64,000 nt of DNA. Origin: Phascolarctos cinereus (taxonomy: Eukaryota; Chordata; Mammalia; Diprotodontia; Phascolarctidae). Positions 32,355 to 44,407 of this stretch are shown one piece after another. The stretch's first letter is position 1. The number at the start of each line of letters is the position of its first letter. The stretch spans positions 6,578,501 through 6,642,500 of the forward strand of contig NW_018344068.1 of assembly GCF_002099425.1 (NCBI RefSeq). Reading direction: 5' to 3'. The notes beneath the pieces were generated by a model that searched no databases, was not told the origin of the DNA, and saw only the letters and a program-made list of their open reading frames with translations. Made by a program: the position numbers and the translations under genes.

Positions 32355-32606
32355 TTCAGTTCAGTTGTTTTTCAGTCATGTCTAATTCTTCATGACCCAA
32401 TTTGGGACTTTCTTGGCAGAGATACTGCAGTGGCTTGCCATTTCCTTCTCCAGCTCATTTTACAGATGAGGAAACTGAGGCAAGCAGGACTAAGTGACTT
32501 GCCTAGGGTCACACAACTAGTGTCTGAGGCCAGATTTGAACTCAGGAAGATAAATCTTCCTTATTCCAAGCTCAGTGTTCTAGCCACTACACCACTTAGC
32601 TGCCCA
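32355..32606 (-). mobile_element. CORE-SINE, long form with RTE-type tail
   Basis: Minus-strand SINE. The low end carries the tail 'agtcatgtctaattcttcat', whose complement is the '(g)aagagtcggacatgact' type tail shared with RTE/BovB elements. The middle is 'atttccttctccagctcatt' and the tRNA-like head is at 32606. It therefore differs from the short form only beyond the CORE. Confidence 0.85.
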
Positions 32607-33864
32607 TTTTCAGGATTATAGAGATTCAAGTAACATAAGAATAGAAAAAAAATATTAATACTAATAACGTACTTTGCAATTTTGGCCTGTCTGCCTGAAA
32701 CAATTTTATCTAATTTAACCTTTTTCTACATCCAAACCATTTCTAGCTTGGAGAGAGGGAGATGTCCAAACTGGCATAGTCTCTATATCCTCTAACATGA
32801 ATTTCTTCCCCAAGGCAATTTGAGGTAATATTTATAGGAATCTTCAATAAGGAAAAGATTATAATATGTTAAGATACAATTTGGGATTAACATTCCGGAA
32901 GCTACCACTCACTTCCTTCCTAGACCACTCCCCTTAAGGATTGAACAGAGTTCCTTCCCGTGGTCAGTATCCTAACTCTGAATGCAACAGAGGCTACTGC
33001 TGCAGATGCATCAAAGTGCCAATTACTTCAGAGTGGTAGGGAGGTGATGTTCTTACCTACACAAGAGTTAAGTTTAGTATTTGTCATTAATTCAATTCCC
33101 CAAGAAAGGCCTTAGTTTTTGCTCTACCCATTTTCCTAAGGGGGGGGGGATCTATAAAGGGTTTTGAACTGGAATATTTTTTTTATTTTTAAAGAAACTA
33201 AAAAAATGTTTTTTTAATATATTTCTACAGCCCATTTTCTCTAATAGTTTCTGTTAATACTTTCTGATTGAGATCTAGCTAATAAGGTCTTAAGTTATTA
33301 AGTTTCATCTTCTCTGTGTGGTCCTTGGAATAAGTTCTCACTAAAGCTATAATTACAAAACCTCATGCAGCAATGCTAATCTTTTCTATTAAAAATTAGC
33401 GTGCCTCTTTTTCATAAAAGTCTTTTCAAATAACTTTCTGAGCACATATTTTATTCAAATAAAATTAGAAATTTATTATAATTTTAAAATTTTAAAAGAA
33501 GCTGCTATAGTATTCCACAGTAAAAGTCCTTCATCACTGAGCCAGAACACCTGAGTGCAATTCCTTGGGAGGTGCCCCATTCCTTCAGGGGGCACCTTTC
33601 ATCACTATACCATAAAACAATACCATTTAAGTTTAATTGTTGAAAGTTTCAACGGATGATCTATAACCATTCTCAAGTTATTGTCATTTTTAAAGTTGAA
33701 ATTTTGGGGGAAATAAGTTTACTATATTTCATTTAACAAATGAGTAACTGACAGATACAAGAGATGTTATGATATTTCACATTTCATACAAAAATTATTC
33801 TATTACCTACCTCATATTCAAATGTAGCAGCAGGCCCATCTGCGTAATGAGCCTCTACCGATTG
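32607..33864. other. AT-rich, nothing recognised
   Basis: No coding exon, repeat family or structure I can support. A 9-base G run lies near 33140. Confidence 0.5.
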
Positions 33865-34128
33865 ACGTAGTTCCGTCTTTTTGCAGTTGTGTCTGACTCT
33901 TAGTGAATCTATTTGGGGTTTTCTTGGCAAAGATACTGGTATGGTTTGTCATTTCCTTCTCCAGCTCATTTTACAGATGAGGAAACTGAGGCAAATAGGG
34001 TTAAGGACTTGCTCAGGGTCACACAGCTAGTTAGTGTCTAAGAATGGATCTGAACTCATGAAGATGAGTCTTCCTGACCCCAGGCCCAGTGCTTTATTCA
34101 CTGTTGTTTGTATCACCTAGTTGCCCTA
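33865..34128 (-). mobile_element. CORE-SINE, long form with RTE-type tail
   Basis: Same architecture as 32355-32606: tail 'agttgtgtctgactcttagt', 'ctccagctcattttacagat' and the head 'gtatcacctagttgccct'. Confidence 0.85.
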
Positions 34129-34184
34129 GCCAATTGATACATCAATTGACACTGACTCAAATTTGACCTCATTAAAGTAAGTGC

Positions 34185-34425
34185 TATTCTGTTGGGGCAA
34201 CAAGGCAGCCCAAAGACCTGAGTTCAAATCCAGACTGAGATATTTACAAGCTGTGTGACCTTAAGCAAGTCATTTAACTGCCTTGGTTTCCTCAACTGTA
34301 AAATAAGGATAAAAATAACACCCACCTTCCAGGATTGCTGTAAGGATCAAATGGGATAATATTTATAAATCACTTAGCATAGTACTTGGCACACAGTTGG
34401 CACTATAGAAATGCTAGCTATTAAT
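34185..34425 (+). repeat. MIR element, near full length
   Basis: 'gacctgagttcaaatccaga', 'gctgtgtgaccttaagcaag', 'ttggtttcctcaactgtaaa', 'gattgctgtaaggatcaaat' and 'gcatagtacttggcacacag' in MIR order. Confidence 0.88.
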
Positions 34426-34434
34426 TTATTTATT

Positions 34435-35310
34435 TTTAGTTTTCAATATTCATTTCCACAAGATTTTGAGTTCTAAATTTTCTCTCTTTCTCACCCCTGC
34501 CCCCCCAAGACAGTGTGCATTCTGAATACCCTTTCCCCTAATTTGCCCTCCCTTCTATCACCCCCCCCTTTCTCTTATCCCCTTCCCCTTCTATTTTCCT
34601 GTAGGGCAGAATAGATTTCTATACCCCATTGCCTGTATATCTTATTTCCCAGCTGCATGTAAAAACAATTTTTAACATTTGTTTTTAAAACTGTGGGCTC
34701 CAAATTCTCTTCCTTCCTCCCAAGCAACTCGATACAGGTTATACATGTGTAGTTATGCAAAACACTTTCATAGTAGTCATGTTGTGAAAAACTAACTATA
34801 TTTTCCTTCATCCTGTCATACTCCCCAACCCCCCCCGTTTATTCTATTCTCTCTTCTGACCCTGTCCCTCCTCAGAAGTGTTTGCTTCTGATTAGCCCCT
34901 CCTCCAAACTGCCCTGTCTTCTATCATCCCCTCCTCTCTTATCCCCTTCCCCCCTATTTTTGTTAATTTATTTTGATTTATCAACAATCACTTCCATAAG
35001 CTTTTGAGTTTTAAACTTTTCTCCTCTCCTTCCCCAAGTCTTCCTCCCCTATTTTCCTGTAGGGTAAGATAGATTTCCATACCCAATTGAGTGTGTATGT
35101 TACTCCCTCCTTAAGTCAAATCCGATGAGAATAAGATTCACTCATTCCCTCTCCCCTTCCCCCACTTCCCCTCCACTGTAAAAGCTTTTTCTTGTCTATT
35201 TTATGTGAGATAATTTACCCCATTCTACCTCTTCCTTTCTCCTCCCAGTAAAATCCTCTCTCACCCCTTAATTTTATTTTTTAGATATCACCCCTTCATC
35301 TTGGACTCAC
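34435..35310 (-). mobile_element. Tandem L1/HAL1-like noncoding pieces
   Basis: Minus-strand pieces of L1 tails (34435-34830) followed by the HAL1-like noncoding middle at about 34900-35300. The latter is the reverse of 7080-7500: 'ctgtagggtaagatagattt', 'ttatgtgagataatttaccc' and 'tccccttcccccact' correspond to blocks there. This second copy is what shows the noncoding middle belongs to a family. Confidence 0.7.
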
Positions 35311-35319
35311 CCTGTGCCC

Positions 35320-35320
<1 letters not shown>

Positions 35321-35382
<62 letters not shown>

Positions 35383-35390
35383 GTCTATCC
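35321..35390. repeat. (CTAT)n microsatellite
   Basis: Sixteen or more CTAT units with one CTGT interruption near the right end, likely length-polymorphic. Confidence 0.97.
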
Positions 35391-35937
35391 AAAATGCTAG
35401 CTATTAATCTTGCTTTTGTTGACCTTGATTTCATTTTTTTTAAGTGGGTGTATTTATACAGGAGCTGTACTCAAAAATATCCAATAATTTTGGTCATTGC
35501 TTCACACCATGCTCCCTCACAAGATCTTACATTTCCCACTGAGGGGGAGGTGGGCCCCACAGTTTGAAAAACTGTAAAGAAACAATGAAAGAGCAGTGTT
35601 TAACTTTACCTCACTCTCATTACTGTAAAGAGCTGAGGGGATGAATTTGTCACTGAAAATATCTTTAGTTAGCTAGCTGAAAAATCCAGAAACACTTTTG
35701 CAACTAGTTGAGTGAAACCATGCAGAAGAGGAGGAGCTCAGTAAGGTCCAAGAGCAGTGATGACAAATATGTATCTGTAGAGAAACATTAAGCCTGTCTG
35801 ATGAAAGAGGAGGGGTATGAAATAGTGACCTTCTGCCTATAAAACACAGAAAGGCGATATTGTTTCATAACTGATGAGCATATGTCCAGCACTCCAAGTT
35901 TACAGGGCTGACTGTAAATGGCTCTTTGCTTTTCTGA

Positions 35938-36180
35938 ATGTTCAATTGTTTTCGTTATGTCCAACTTTTTGTGACCCCATTTGAGGTTTTCTTGGCAGAG
36001 ATACTGGAATGGTTTGCCATTTCCTTCTCCGGCTCATTTTACAGATGAAGAAACTGAGGCAAACAAAATTAAGTGACTTGCCCAGGATCATGAAACTTGT
36101 GTCAGAGGCCAGATTTGAACTCAAGAAGATTAGTCTTCCTGCCCCCAGTGCCAGCATTCTCTTCACTGCGGCCACTCTAG
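35938..36180 (-). mobile_element. CORE-SINE, long form with RTE-type tail
   Basis: Minus SINE: 'ttatgtccaactttttgtga' tail, 'ttgccatttccttctccggc' and 'aagtgacttgcccaggatca', then the head region to 36180. Confidence 0.85.
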
Positions 36181-36439
36181 CTTGCTTTTCTGAATGCTAT
36201 CAATTCAAAACTCTTTTCTTGTGAGAAAAATGTTAATAGGTTTCTCATTTCACATTCCCAAAGGGGAAAGTAAATCTTCATCCAAACATTGGATGAGTGA
36301 CAAAGATTATAAAAAAAGTTTTGTGGAATCCTAAATGTCCAATAATAAGGAGAAAGGTTAAATAAATTATGGTAATCAACATAATGAATTACAATATAGC
36401 AACTAATATTGTCAAGTATCAAGAATATGTTGGACTCTG

Positions 36440-36566
36440 GAAAGACATTTAGGAAATAATACAGTGATATGCCCAGGGTCATATAGCCACTGACTGTCTG
36501 GGGTTAGATTTGAATTCAGGTCTTCCTGACTCCAGGCCTAGTGCTCTATCTACTACACAACCAGCT
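36440..36566 (-). repeat. SINE/MIR fragment
   Basis: 'cagtgatatgcccagggtca' and 'gaattcaggtcttcctgact', then a SINE-type head 'ctctatctactacacaacca'. The head end is shared with the local duplication described at 36540 and 38369. Confidence 0.7.
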
Positions 36567-36655
36567 GAAGAAAAAACAAAAAGCGTAACTAAAAGAACAA
36601 GAGGAACATGAAATTAAATGGACAAACAAAAATACCTGATAGAAACAGAAGGAAT
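36540..36655. repeat. Local direct repeat, copy A
   Basis: 'aactaaaagaacaagaggaa' and 'atggacaaacaaaaatacct', together with the preceding SINE head, recur at 38369-38500 with small changes. Confidence 0.75.
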
Positions 36656-36784
36656 TTAAGCTATAATGCCATTTTATGAGGTGAATTTCACTTATTTAAA
36701 TGTAACCAATTATAAAGTAAGTTTAATAGATTATATTGATAGTCAATATTATTTATAATAAATCAGCTTTAAAATTTACATGTT

Positions 36785-37122
36785 GTTTGTTCCAACCAGT
36801 GGCACACTATTTAGCTCCCCTATGTGCCTACTCCATCATCTAGCCTACTAACCCCCCATTGCAGTTTCACTTCAAATGTTTATTAATCAAATAAATATTT
36901 CAATATTCCAACAGACTTTTTAAAAATTTCGTAGGCAAGGGCACAGCCGTTTAAACATTTTTTGTCCCAACCAATGGCACAATATTTGGCCCCTATATGT
37001 GCCTGCTCCATCATCTAGCTTACTAATCCCTTATTAGAGTCTCACTTCAAATGTGTATTTGATCAAGTAGATATTTCAATACTCCAACAGGCTTTCTTAT
37101 TTCATAGGCAAGGGCACAGTCC
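36785..37122. repeat. Diverged tandem duplication, period about 170-175 bp
   Basis: Copy 1 at 36785-36953 and copy 2 at 36960-37122. Shared blocks include 'ctccatcatctag', 'cacttcaaatg', 'tatttcaatattccaacag' (one change in copy 2) and 'ataggcaagggcacag' (one change in copy 1). About 80% identity by eye. Confidence 0.85.
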
Positions 37123-38368
37123 TCTCTTTTCTCACTCAGATTACAACCCCCTCTAGATTTTAATTGATGAGCCAATCAATTAAATATATTGGCTGTTGTT
37201 TTCAAGCGAGAAGTGAAAGCACAAATTTTAAGTGTCACAGCATTAAGGAACAGATATATTTGCATACATAAGGGTACTAAACAGAATACATTTAATGTAT
37301 CTGGATAAGAAATGTAATCTTGTACTTTAAGCATAAAGATTGAAAAACATTTGTTTTCATGCATCAATACTAATGGAAAAATATTTAGTTTCTTGAAATC
37401 CTACTTCTTGTCAGACTGATCCTATCCTTGCTCACATTATGACTCAGTCATTTTATGAGCATCACATTCAGATGCTCTAATCTACAGGCAACAAATAAGA
37501 TAATTCATATAAAATGCTTTAAAAGCACTAAATAAGTGTCAGATATAATTATGTATTCACTATGTATAAACCCTAGTCCATTACCCAGAATAGTAATGAA
37601 AATAATAAAAGGCAATATTGTCTGGGTAAAATGGTTTGAAATTCATATTGATAAGATCTTTGTAAAGCTTACTAGTTGGCAAAGATGAGTAATGACAATG
37701 GGAAAGCATGCTTTAGGAGTTTATTATATGTAAAGAGAATAGAGGAGTGTACATAATTTATTCATGAATTCACTCAATAAGCATTTATTAGGCACCTACT
37801 AAGCACCAGGAATTGTGTGCCCCACTGGGTATGCAAAACAAAAGCCAAACAGTTTCTATCCTCAAGGAGCTTACATTTCATTGGGGGAGCTACATTTACT
37901 CAGATTAAGTAAATACAAAATATAGACAAAATGAAAATCCAAGTTTAAAACAGTACAAAAATAATTTCCCCATTTAAATTCCAGCTTACTTATTACCTTT
38001 ATTATAGAGAGAATCACAAAAGAAATTAGGAACCTCTATCACAGCTATGAAATGAGCCAACATTGCTTGGTAATGAGTATTAGCTGGGTCTATTTCACCT
38101 CAACTCTAAAAAGCAAGAAAGAACTGTTATGCTGTGAGCCCAACTGGAGGAAGAATTCATTAGCATTAAGTTATGAACATTTTCCTTATATACAGGTTGA
38201 AGTAGGTGCACACTGAAGTTCCTTCCAACTCTGAGATTTTTTTTCACTTTTTTCCCTCTGCTCTTATAAATCACCCTTTAATTTCTTAGTGTGAGCAAAT
38301 GTAACATACAAAAATCCAGATGGAAGACTGTCATCATTATTATCCAAATCATTTAACAATAATGTATG
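37123..38368. other. AT-rich with an L2-like end
   Basis: 37765-37930 is a reverse L2-like terminus ('ataagcatttattaggcacc', 'ctcaaggagcttacatttca'). Nothing recognised in the remainder. Confidence 0.6.
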
Positions 38369-38500
38369 GCCTGCTCTACCTACTATACCACCAGCTGCTC
38401 CCACCACCACCAAAAAAAAAAAAGCATAACTAGAAGAACAAGAGGAAAAATGAAATGGAATGAATGGACAAACAAAAATATCTGATAGAAACAAAAAGAA
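38369..38500. repeat. Local direct repeat, copy B
   Basis: Counterpart of 36540-36655: 'gcataactagaagaacaaga' and 'gaatggacaaacaaaaatat', with an added (CCA)n/A-rich stretch at 38398-38422. Confidence 0.75.
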
Positions 38501-40497
38501 AATTTCAGCTGAGAATCATGTTAGTCTGGTCCCTGACAGCAGAGAGCTTATGGTCTGAGAGGGACACTACTGCATATTTGAAAGTGTAGGATATAAAGAG
38601 CAGGACAAAAATAAACTGGTACATTAATAGTCAGAACTGGAAATATTCATATCATACACAGGGAAAAACATAAAGAGTATTTTGGAGGAAAAGTACTATT
38701 ATACTTCTCAAGAAGAAGGAAGTAAAGGTAATATACATAGCCAATGATCAAAGAAAAATGAATTAATTATAGTTAAGAGCCAAGCAGATAATGAATGGTG
38801 AATAAATACCGCATTGTATTTTTTGGTCTGTATCTGCGATTTCCTTTGGGTAGCCTCACCTCGAAAGTCTTTTCACTAATGCAAACAAACAACTGTCTAG
38901 AATACAGAGCTGTAGAAGCTTGGGGAACTGAGAGATTAAGTGACTGGCCCACATGCTACAGAGAAGGAGAGTTCCAAATGGAAATTATAGGATAGAGAAC
39001 TGAAAGGGACATCAGAGATCATAAATGCATGTGATTGTCCAAGATCACACACATGGTAACTAACACAATTTGTATGAAAACCCAGGTCCTATGACTTGAA
39101 ATACAATGTTGGGTGTCAACTATAGCACACTACCTGTAATGGGAATTAGATCCCTGGACTGATTTATAAATTTAAGGTTCCTGAACCAAGGAGGTCCCTG
39201 GGGGTCTGCTGCCTTCCTGTTCTTTCAAAGTCTCGCTGCTTAAATGGACTCTGGGACAAATCTCTTTCTCTGTGTCTATTGGAAATGAGATAAATGACTA
39301 AAGCAGTCTGAGAGACCTCTTTTAGGTCATGACCCATACTTGCCATTTTTCCCAAAGTTTAAAGGTTTACGATAAGGAAAAAAGGGAAGTACAACAAGAG
39401 GAAGAACAGGGCTAAAACCACTGGAGGATATCTAAATGTTGCCAGCAATGAATGAAAAAAGCAGGGGGAAAACTGCCTCAACCCTATAGATGAGCTGGCT
39501 AGTTTTAAAGAAAAAAGAGAAGTGGTTAATATGTTCAACTCTGAAATCTGGAGAGGAAAGGCCAAAGTTCCTCTTTTTTCCCTAATAAGATCATAAATTT
39601 AGATCTATAAGAGACTATAGAAGCCATGGAATCCAAAGCTCTCATTTTATGGCTGAGGAAACTGAAATGCAGGGAGGTCAAGTGATTTGCCCACAGTCAA
39701 ATTTGTTTTGTTTTAAAATCACTTTAATTTTTAAAAATGCCATAAAATCCCTTGGCGGGGGTGGGGGAGTATTAAGGTATAAAATCAAAGAGAAATAGTG
39801 CATCACTATGCCAAATGGCTTTAAATCGAAGTTCAATGCCATTTTTTTATATCCAATATTGGCAATGGTATAAATTGAAACCATAAGGACGAGGCAAAGA
39901 TTACAGAAGAAGCTTTCCAAGATTCCTCTTAACTTCATCGCAGTATCAGGAGCAACCTAACTTGCTCACAGCTGGAGGCTGTTCTTCAAATGGCAGACTT
40001 TGATCCCCTTATAATATGTAAGCTGGTCCTGGAACTGAACAGGAAAAGGACAGAAAACTAACTAGATGGCTTTCAGGAAATTGCTAAGCTCCTTTAAGGA
40101 CTTCACAAGCTTTCCATGGAAACAAAGGCCCATCTTTTTAATACCAGCATTCCATTGGTATTGATCTAAGGGCAGCTAGGTAGGGAATACAACAATTTCC
40201 AAAGAACTGGAAATTAATCTCACACAGTGGGCAATGGAGAGGCATGAGTAGACTGTACGAATTACTTTGATGCAGAAAAGAGTAAAAGATGTCATTAAAG
40301 AATGCAAGGAGGGAGGAATAGACGGGCTGTTCACATGGCAAGTGCAAAGGATGATAGATGGAAAATCAGTGTGGCCCATGGACACTCGGGATGTTGAGTG
40401 GACCTCCTGTGGAGATTTTATGGAAGGACATGAACAAGAGTCACTCAGTGCTTAGCACAGTGCCTGGCATATAGTAGGAGCTTAATAAATATTTATT
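38501..40497. other. Gene-free stretch with MIR traces
   Basis: Reverse MIR-like sequence at about 38990-39120 ('ccaagatcacacacatggta') and 39600-39700 ('catggctgaggaaactgaaa' type). An L2/MIR end at 40440-40497 ('cagtgcctggcatatagtag'). No exon recognised. Confidence 0.5.
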
Positions 40498-40646
40498 GGG
40501 GGCAGCTAGGTGGTGCAATGGATAGAACACTGGCCCTGGAGACAGGAGGACCTGAGTTCAAATGTGGCCTCAGACATATTACACTTCACTAGCTGTGTGA
40601 CTCTGGGCAAGTCACTTAACTGCAATTGCCTCACCAAAAAAAAAAA
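40498..40646 (+). mobile_element. tRNA-derived CORE-SINE, short form
   Basis: From 'ggggcagctaggtggtgcaa' to an A tail ending near 40646, inserted directly after the 'aataaatatttattg' end of an older repeat. Confidence 0.92.
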
Positions 40647-40737
40647 TTTTATTGACTAACAATGAATTGTCTGGATAATATACATACATATTACAAATTA
40701 GAAAGTATTTTTAAAGTTGTTGTTCCAGTGAAATTAG

Positions 40738-40884
40738 ATTTTTTTTTTGGTGAGGCAATCAGGGTTAAGTGACTTGCCCAGGGTCACACAGCTAGTAAGT
40801 GTCATGCATCTGAGGCCAGATTTGAACTCAGGTCCTCCTGACTCCAGGGGCAGTGCTCTATCCACTGCGCCACCTAGTTACCCT
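40738..40884 (-). mobile_element. tRNA-derived CORE-SINE, short form
   Basis: Minus SINE with T-run tail at 40740-40748 and head 'cgccacctagttaccct' at 40884. It forms an inverted pair with the SINE 100 bp to its left. Confidence 0.92.
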
Positions 40885-41104
40885 GGTTTGTCAGTATTTC
40901 TTGAAGCTGGGGTCATGGGGAAGTTTGGAGGAAGAGTGTGGAGCAGAGCTTCAGATGGCATAATAGCTGTTTGTGTTGTTAAGATGGCTCATTAGGATAT
41001 TACATATAACAAAAGTAATAATAGTAGTAACTATCCTTTATATGGTCTTTAAGGTTTGCAAAGCACTTTGTAGACCTGATCTTACTTATGTTCACAGCAT
41101 TGCT

Positions 41105-41640
41105 CTATGATGGAACCAAAAATGGATGCCTTTTGACTGAGAAATGGCTAAACAAAGTACTATAAAAATGTAATTGAGATAGAGCTCTGGCCCTGGAGTC
41201 AGGAGGACCTGAGTTCAAATCTGGCCTCAGATGCATGACACTTACTAGCTGTGTGACCCTAGACAAGTCACTTAATCCTGATTGCCTCACAAAAAAAGCA
41301 AAAAAAACCCCAAACTAAAATAAATGTAATTGAATATTATTGCATCATAAAAACCGACATATATGAAGAATTGTCCCAGAAAACTGATAAGGAAACATAC
41401 CTTGCTCCTCTCAGTAGAGGTAAAGACTATAGACATGGAATGATATGTACTTAGCACACACTGTCAGATAACATTGGTGTCAGTTGACTTTGCTTAAATG
41501 TTTATCTTAGTTATAAGAGAAGGTTCAGTGATTGAGGTGTTCATGTTGGTTAAAAGAAAATGACTCTGCTAAAAGAATGAAAGGCAACAATAAAACTTTA
41601 AAAAAAATGGAACTAAGTTTTCTACTACCCTGTTTCTTTT
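41105..41640 (+). mobile_element. Old L1 3' fragment split by a SINE
   Basis: 'tgactgagaaatggctaaac' up to 41177, resuming at 'atattattgcatcataaaaa'. Much more diverged than the other L1 tails. Confidence 0.6.
41178..41321 (+). mobile_element. 5'-truncated CORE-SINE with target duplication
   Basis: Starts within the head at 'gatagagctctggccctgg' and ends in an interrupted A-rich tail. Flanked by the 12-bp duplication 'aaatgtaattga' (41166-41177 and 41322-41333). Confidence 0.92.
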
Positions 41641-41984
41641 TTTATGTAGGTGAGTATTATATTTCTATCTTTGTGAATCTGTATTACGTATGTGGATAAT
41701 ATGTGTGCACATGTTTCTGGTTCTGTGAATTTATATTTGTGGAACTATATTTCAAAAAAATATATATGTATGGGTAAAAAAAAAAAGATGTCTTATTAAC
41801 TATGTTCTCTCCAAGAAATGCTATAGCTCCTCAGCTACTACTTTATCCTCATGTAATTCAGCCAATGAATAATATCCATCTGGTCTCCAGCACCTCAATC
41901 CCACTCTAGAACAAGATTATTTCAGGAATGAGTTAGACTAGGGAAAGAAACTTCAGGGCTCATCTGAAGTTCCTCTTCCTTCTC

Positions 41985-42195
41985 TAATAGCTGCCCCAAA
42001 GATAATGATCTTCCCTTTCCTGATCTCTAATAGCCCTTATTACCTGGAGAATACATTTAGTACTGATTTGCATATTGTCTAATATTATTTCCTAATTGTT
42101 CTGTGTGAGAAAACATCTCAATCAGATTGTAAGCTCTTGAGGGCAGTGACCCAGTCATATTTTTCATCCTCTTTTCAATGCCTATCCTAACTGAA
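41985..42195 (+). repeat. L2/L3-like LINE 3' end
   Basis: 'cagattgtaagctcttgagg' and the preceding pyrimidine-rich 3' region. 42196-42690 holds nothing recognised. Confidence 0.6.
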
Positions 42196-42690
42196 TTATT
42201 GTGGAAAGATATTATCATTATTCTCACCTTTTCAACAGCATGGAAATCCTATTGGTTATTTTATTTTGGTGGAAGGGTGATGTGGGAACTAGAAGACTTC
42301 AGAGGAATCTGAGAATGAAAATGTTTGAGAAGCCACAGTTAACTGCAGCGTGAGAAAGCTGGGGAAAGAAGGGGAGAAGCAGGGTCATGTGATGATTAAA
42401 GGACTTAATCATGTTCTTATGTTCTCACTAGTTGTTTCCAATTTTAAAATACTTCTCTCCAATCTTGACTCACTAACAAATGGGGCCCAAATGGAAGCTA
42501 AGTAGGGCAAGTCATTAACTTTTACAGGAGGATGAGCCTTTATCTATGAAAGCAACATAGGGAGGTTCATAAAACCAGTTAATCGATTGCATTCCTGTTA
42601 ACAGGGAAATATTAATCAGGAAACAATGAAAGAATAAACAAGTATGCAAGGTAATGACCTTCCCTGGGTCATAGGCTCATAGGTACAGAG

Positions 42691-42866
42691 CAAGTGTGGG
42701 GAACCTACAGGCCACACATGGCCTTCTAGGTCCTTGGGTGTGGCCTTTTGACTGAGTCCAAGTATTATAGAACGAATCCTTTTATTAAGGGGATTTGTTC
42801 TGTGAAGTTTGGATTCAGTCAAAGGGCCAAACTTGAGGCTTCAAGGCCACAAGTTCCCCACCCCGA
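42691..42866. mobile_element. Palindromic hAT MITE, second copy
   Basis: Same foldback family as 21934-22138: 'gtgtggggaacctacaggcc' at the left mirrors 'ggccacaagttccccacccc' at the right, with 'ctttttattaagggga' forming the centre. A target duplication is not clear here. Confidence 0.85.
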
Positions 42867-43000
42867 TCTAGAGTATTAAGGGATCTTAAAAGTCTAGTTC
42901 AATTCTTTCATTTTACAGATGAGCACACTGAGGCCCAGGAAGTATAAGTGATTTGTCCCAAGGTCATGTAACCTCCTTCACTGCTAAGTGTTAGACCAGG
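42867..43000 (-). repeat. MIR fragment
   Basis: 'cattttacagatgagcacac' and 'gtgatttgtcccaaggtca' in reverse MIR order. Confidence 0.7.
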
Positions 43001-43007
43001 GGGACTC

Positions 43008-43049
43008 TGTGTGTGTGAGAGTGTGTGTGTGTGTGTTGTGTGTGTGTGT

Positions 43050-43092
<43 letters not shown>

Positions 43093-43225
43093 TAAGGAGT
43101 AGGGGTTGGCATGAGGTGATTAAAACTGGAATAATTTTCTTTCTTTCCTTCCTTTCTTCCTCTTTCTTTCTTTCTTTCTTTTTCTTTCTTCTTTCTTTCT
43201 TTTCTTTCTTTCTTTCTTTTAATTA
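43008..43225. repeat. (TG)n and (CTTT)n low-complexity block
   Basis: A TG repeat (43008-43090) and, 45 bp later, a polypyrimidine CTTT-rich tract (43137-43222). The apparent reading frames of Val/Cys and Phe/Leu runs here are artefacts. Confidence 0.95.
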
Positions 43226-44160
43226 AGGGAAGACAGTTGAGTATAACAGAATAAGTAGTGAGGAGACTTAGGCCCTGATACCAGCTTTGCTTCCATGTTT
43301 TTATTTGAACAAACTTAGATGATTTCCTAGGTCTCTTCCTCCAGTTCTAACACTGATTCTAATTCCCTCTGCCAGAAGGGCTAAGGGCTTCTTAATATCT
43401 TTTTTTAGTTTTTCTTATTTGCAACACTGAAGCAGTTCACTAAACTTTCATTTTCACTTTGGTCAATCTAATTCACTTTCTGATTCTCAGGGCTTGCCTT
43501 TTCATTATTCTTTGGAAGTTTCCTGTGTTATAAGGCAAGATTTTCATTTTTATTGAGAGAAACCTCTCATTGAAACTTCAGAAAAACAAAGAAAGAGAAA
43601 AAAGAAATGAGGTTTTTTTCTTCTAATTGACTTAGATTTGTGTTTGGATTTAGTTCTCCCTTTTTTTTAAAACCTCCTCTAAAATAGGGTCCTGGAAAAA
43701 AAAAAGCTGTCATTGTGTCAATATGCCTATATATTTTTTTTTAATTCTAAAATAGATAATTGAGGAATGTAGAGAACAAACTTGGCTGGATTAGCAGATC
43801 TAGAGGCCTCTCTTTTACCCTGGGGTAGATTTATTTCATCATTCCATGTTTCTAGAATTTTCTGATATTTTGGACTGAATACATGTTGGGCCTCCCAAGC
43901 TGATACAGGTATAGTTAGTTAGGACTTGGCTAGATCACACTGAGGGAAACCCTTTGTCCCTGGATGAAATTGGTCCATGAGCTATTAATTCTAGGCAATA
44001 GCAGAGTCATTCTGTGTGGAAAATGTCAGAACAATGACCATTTGTCATGAAATCCCTCAAATAGCATTTTTCCAAAGTCAAACTCCAATAAGACTGTTGA
44101 CAACCCAATACCTTCAGTTTCAAGTAGCATTTGGAAATCTCTTGAACAATGCAAATTTAT
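43226..44160. other. Unassigned, one MIR trace
   Basis: MIR-like sequence at about 43240-43380. The remainder has no feature I can support. Confidence 0.45.
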
Positions 44161-44290
44161 TTACAATTAAATTTGGTCCAGTAAGCATTTATCAAATGCC
44201 TATGCACTAGATACTGTATTAGGCTAGGAATAGAAAGAAAAAAAAATAGTCCTTTTCCCAATAGAGCTCACATTCTGCTAAGTGAGATGG
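44160..44290 (-). repeat. L2/L3-like LINE 3' end
   Basis: Reverse terminus 'gtaagcatttatcaaatgcc' and 'atagagctcacattctgcta'. Confidence 0.7.
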
Positions 44291-44407
44291 GGCTATCTGT
44301 GGACCAGCTCTTTGGGTTTGGCTGTGATAAGGACTACTATAACAACATTGTGCTGTATTATCTAATGAACAAATTGACTAGGTGGTTTTTTTTTTTAATA
44401 CTAAGTA

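Noticed and set aside
35321-35390. Regular repeats considered as a CRISPR-like or satellite array
   Set aside because: Simple CTAT tetranucleotide repeat without spacers; eukaryotic locus.
43011-43226. Open frames of Val/Cys and Phe/Ser/Leu runs
   Set aside because: Translation of TG and CTTT simple repeats.
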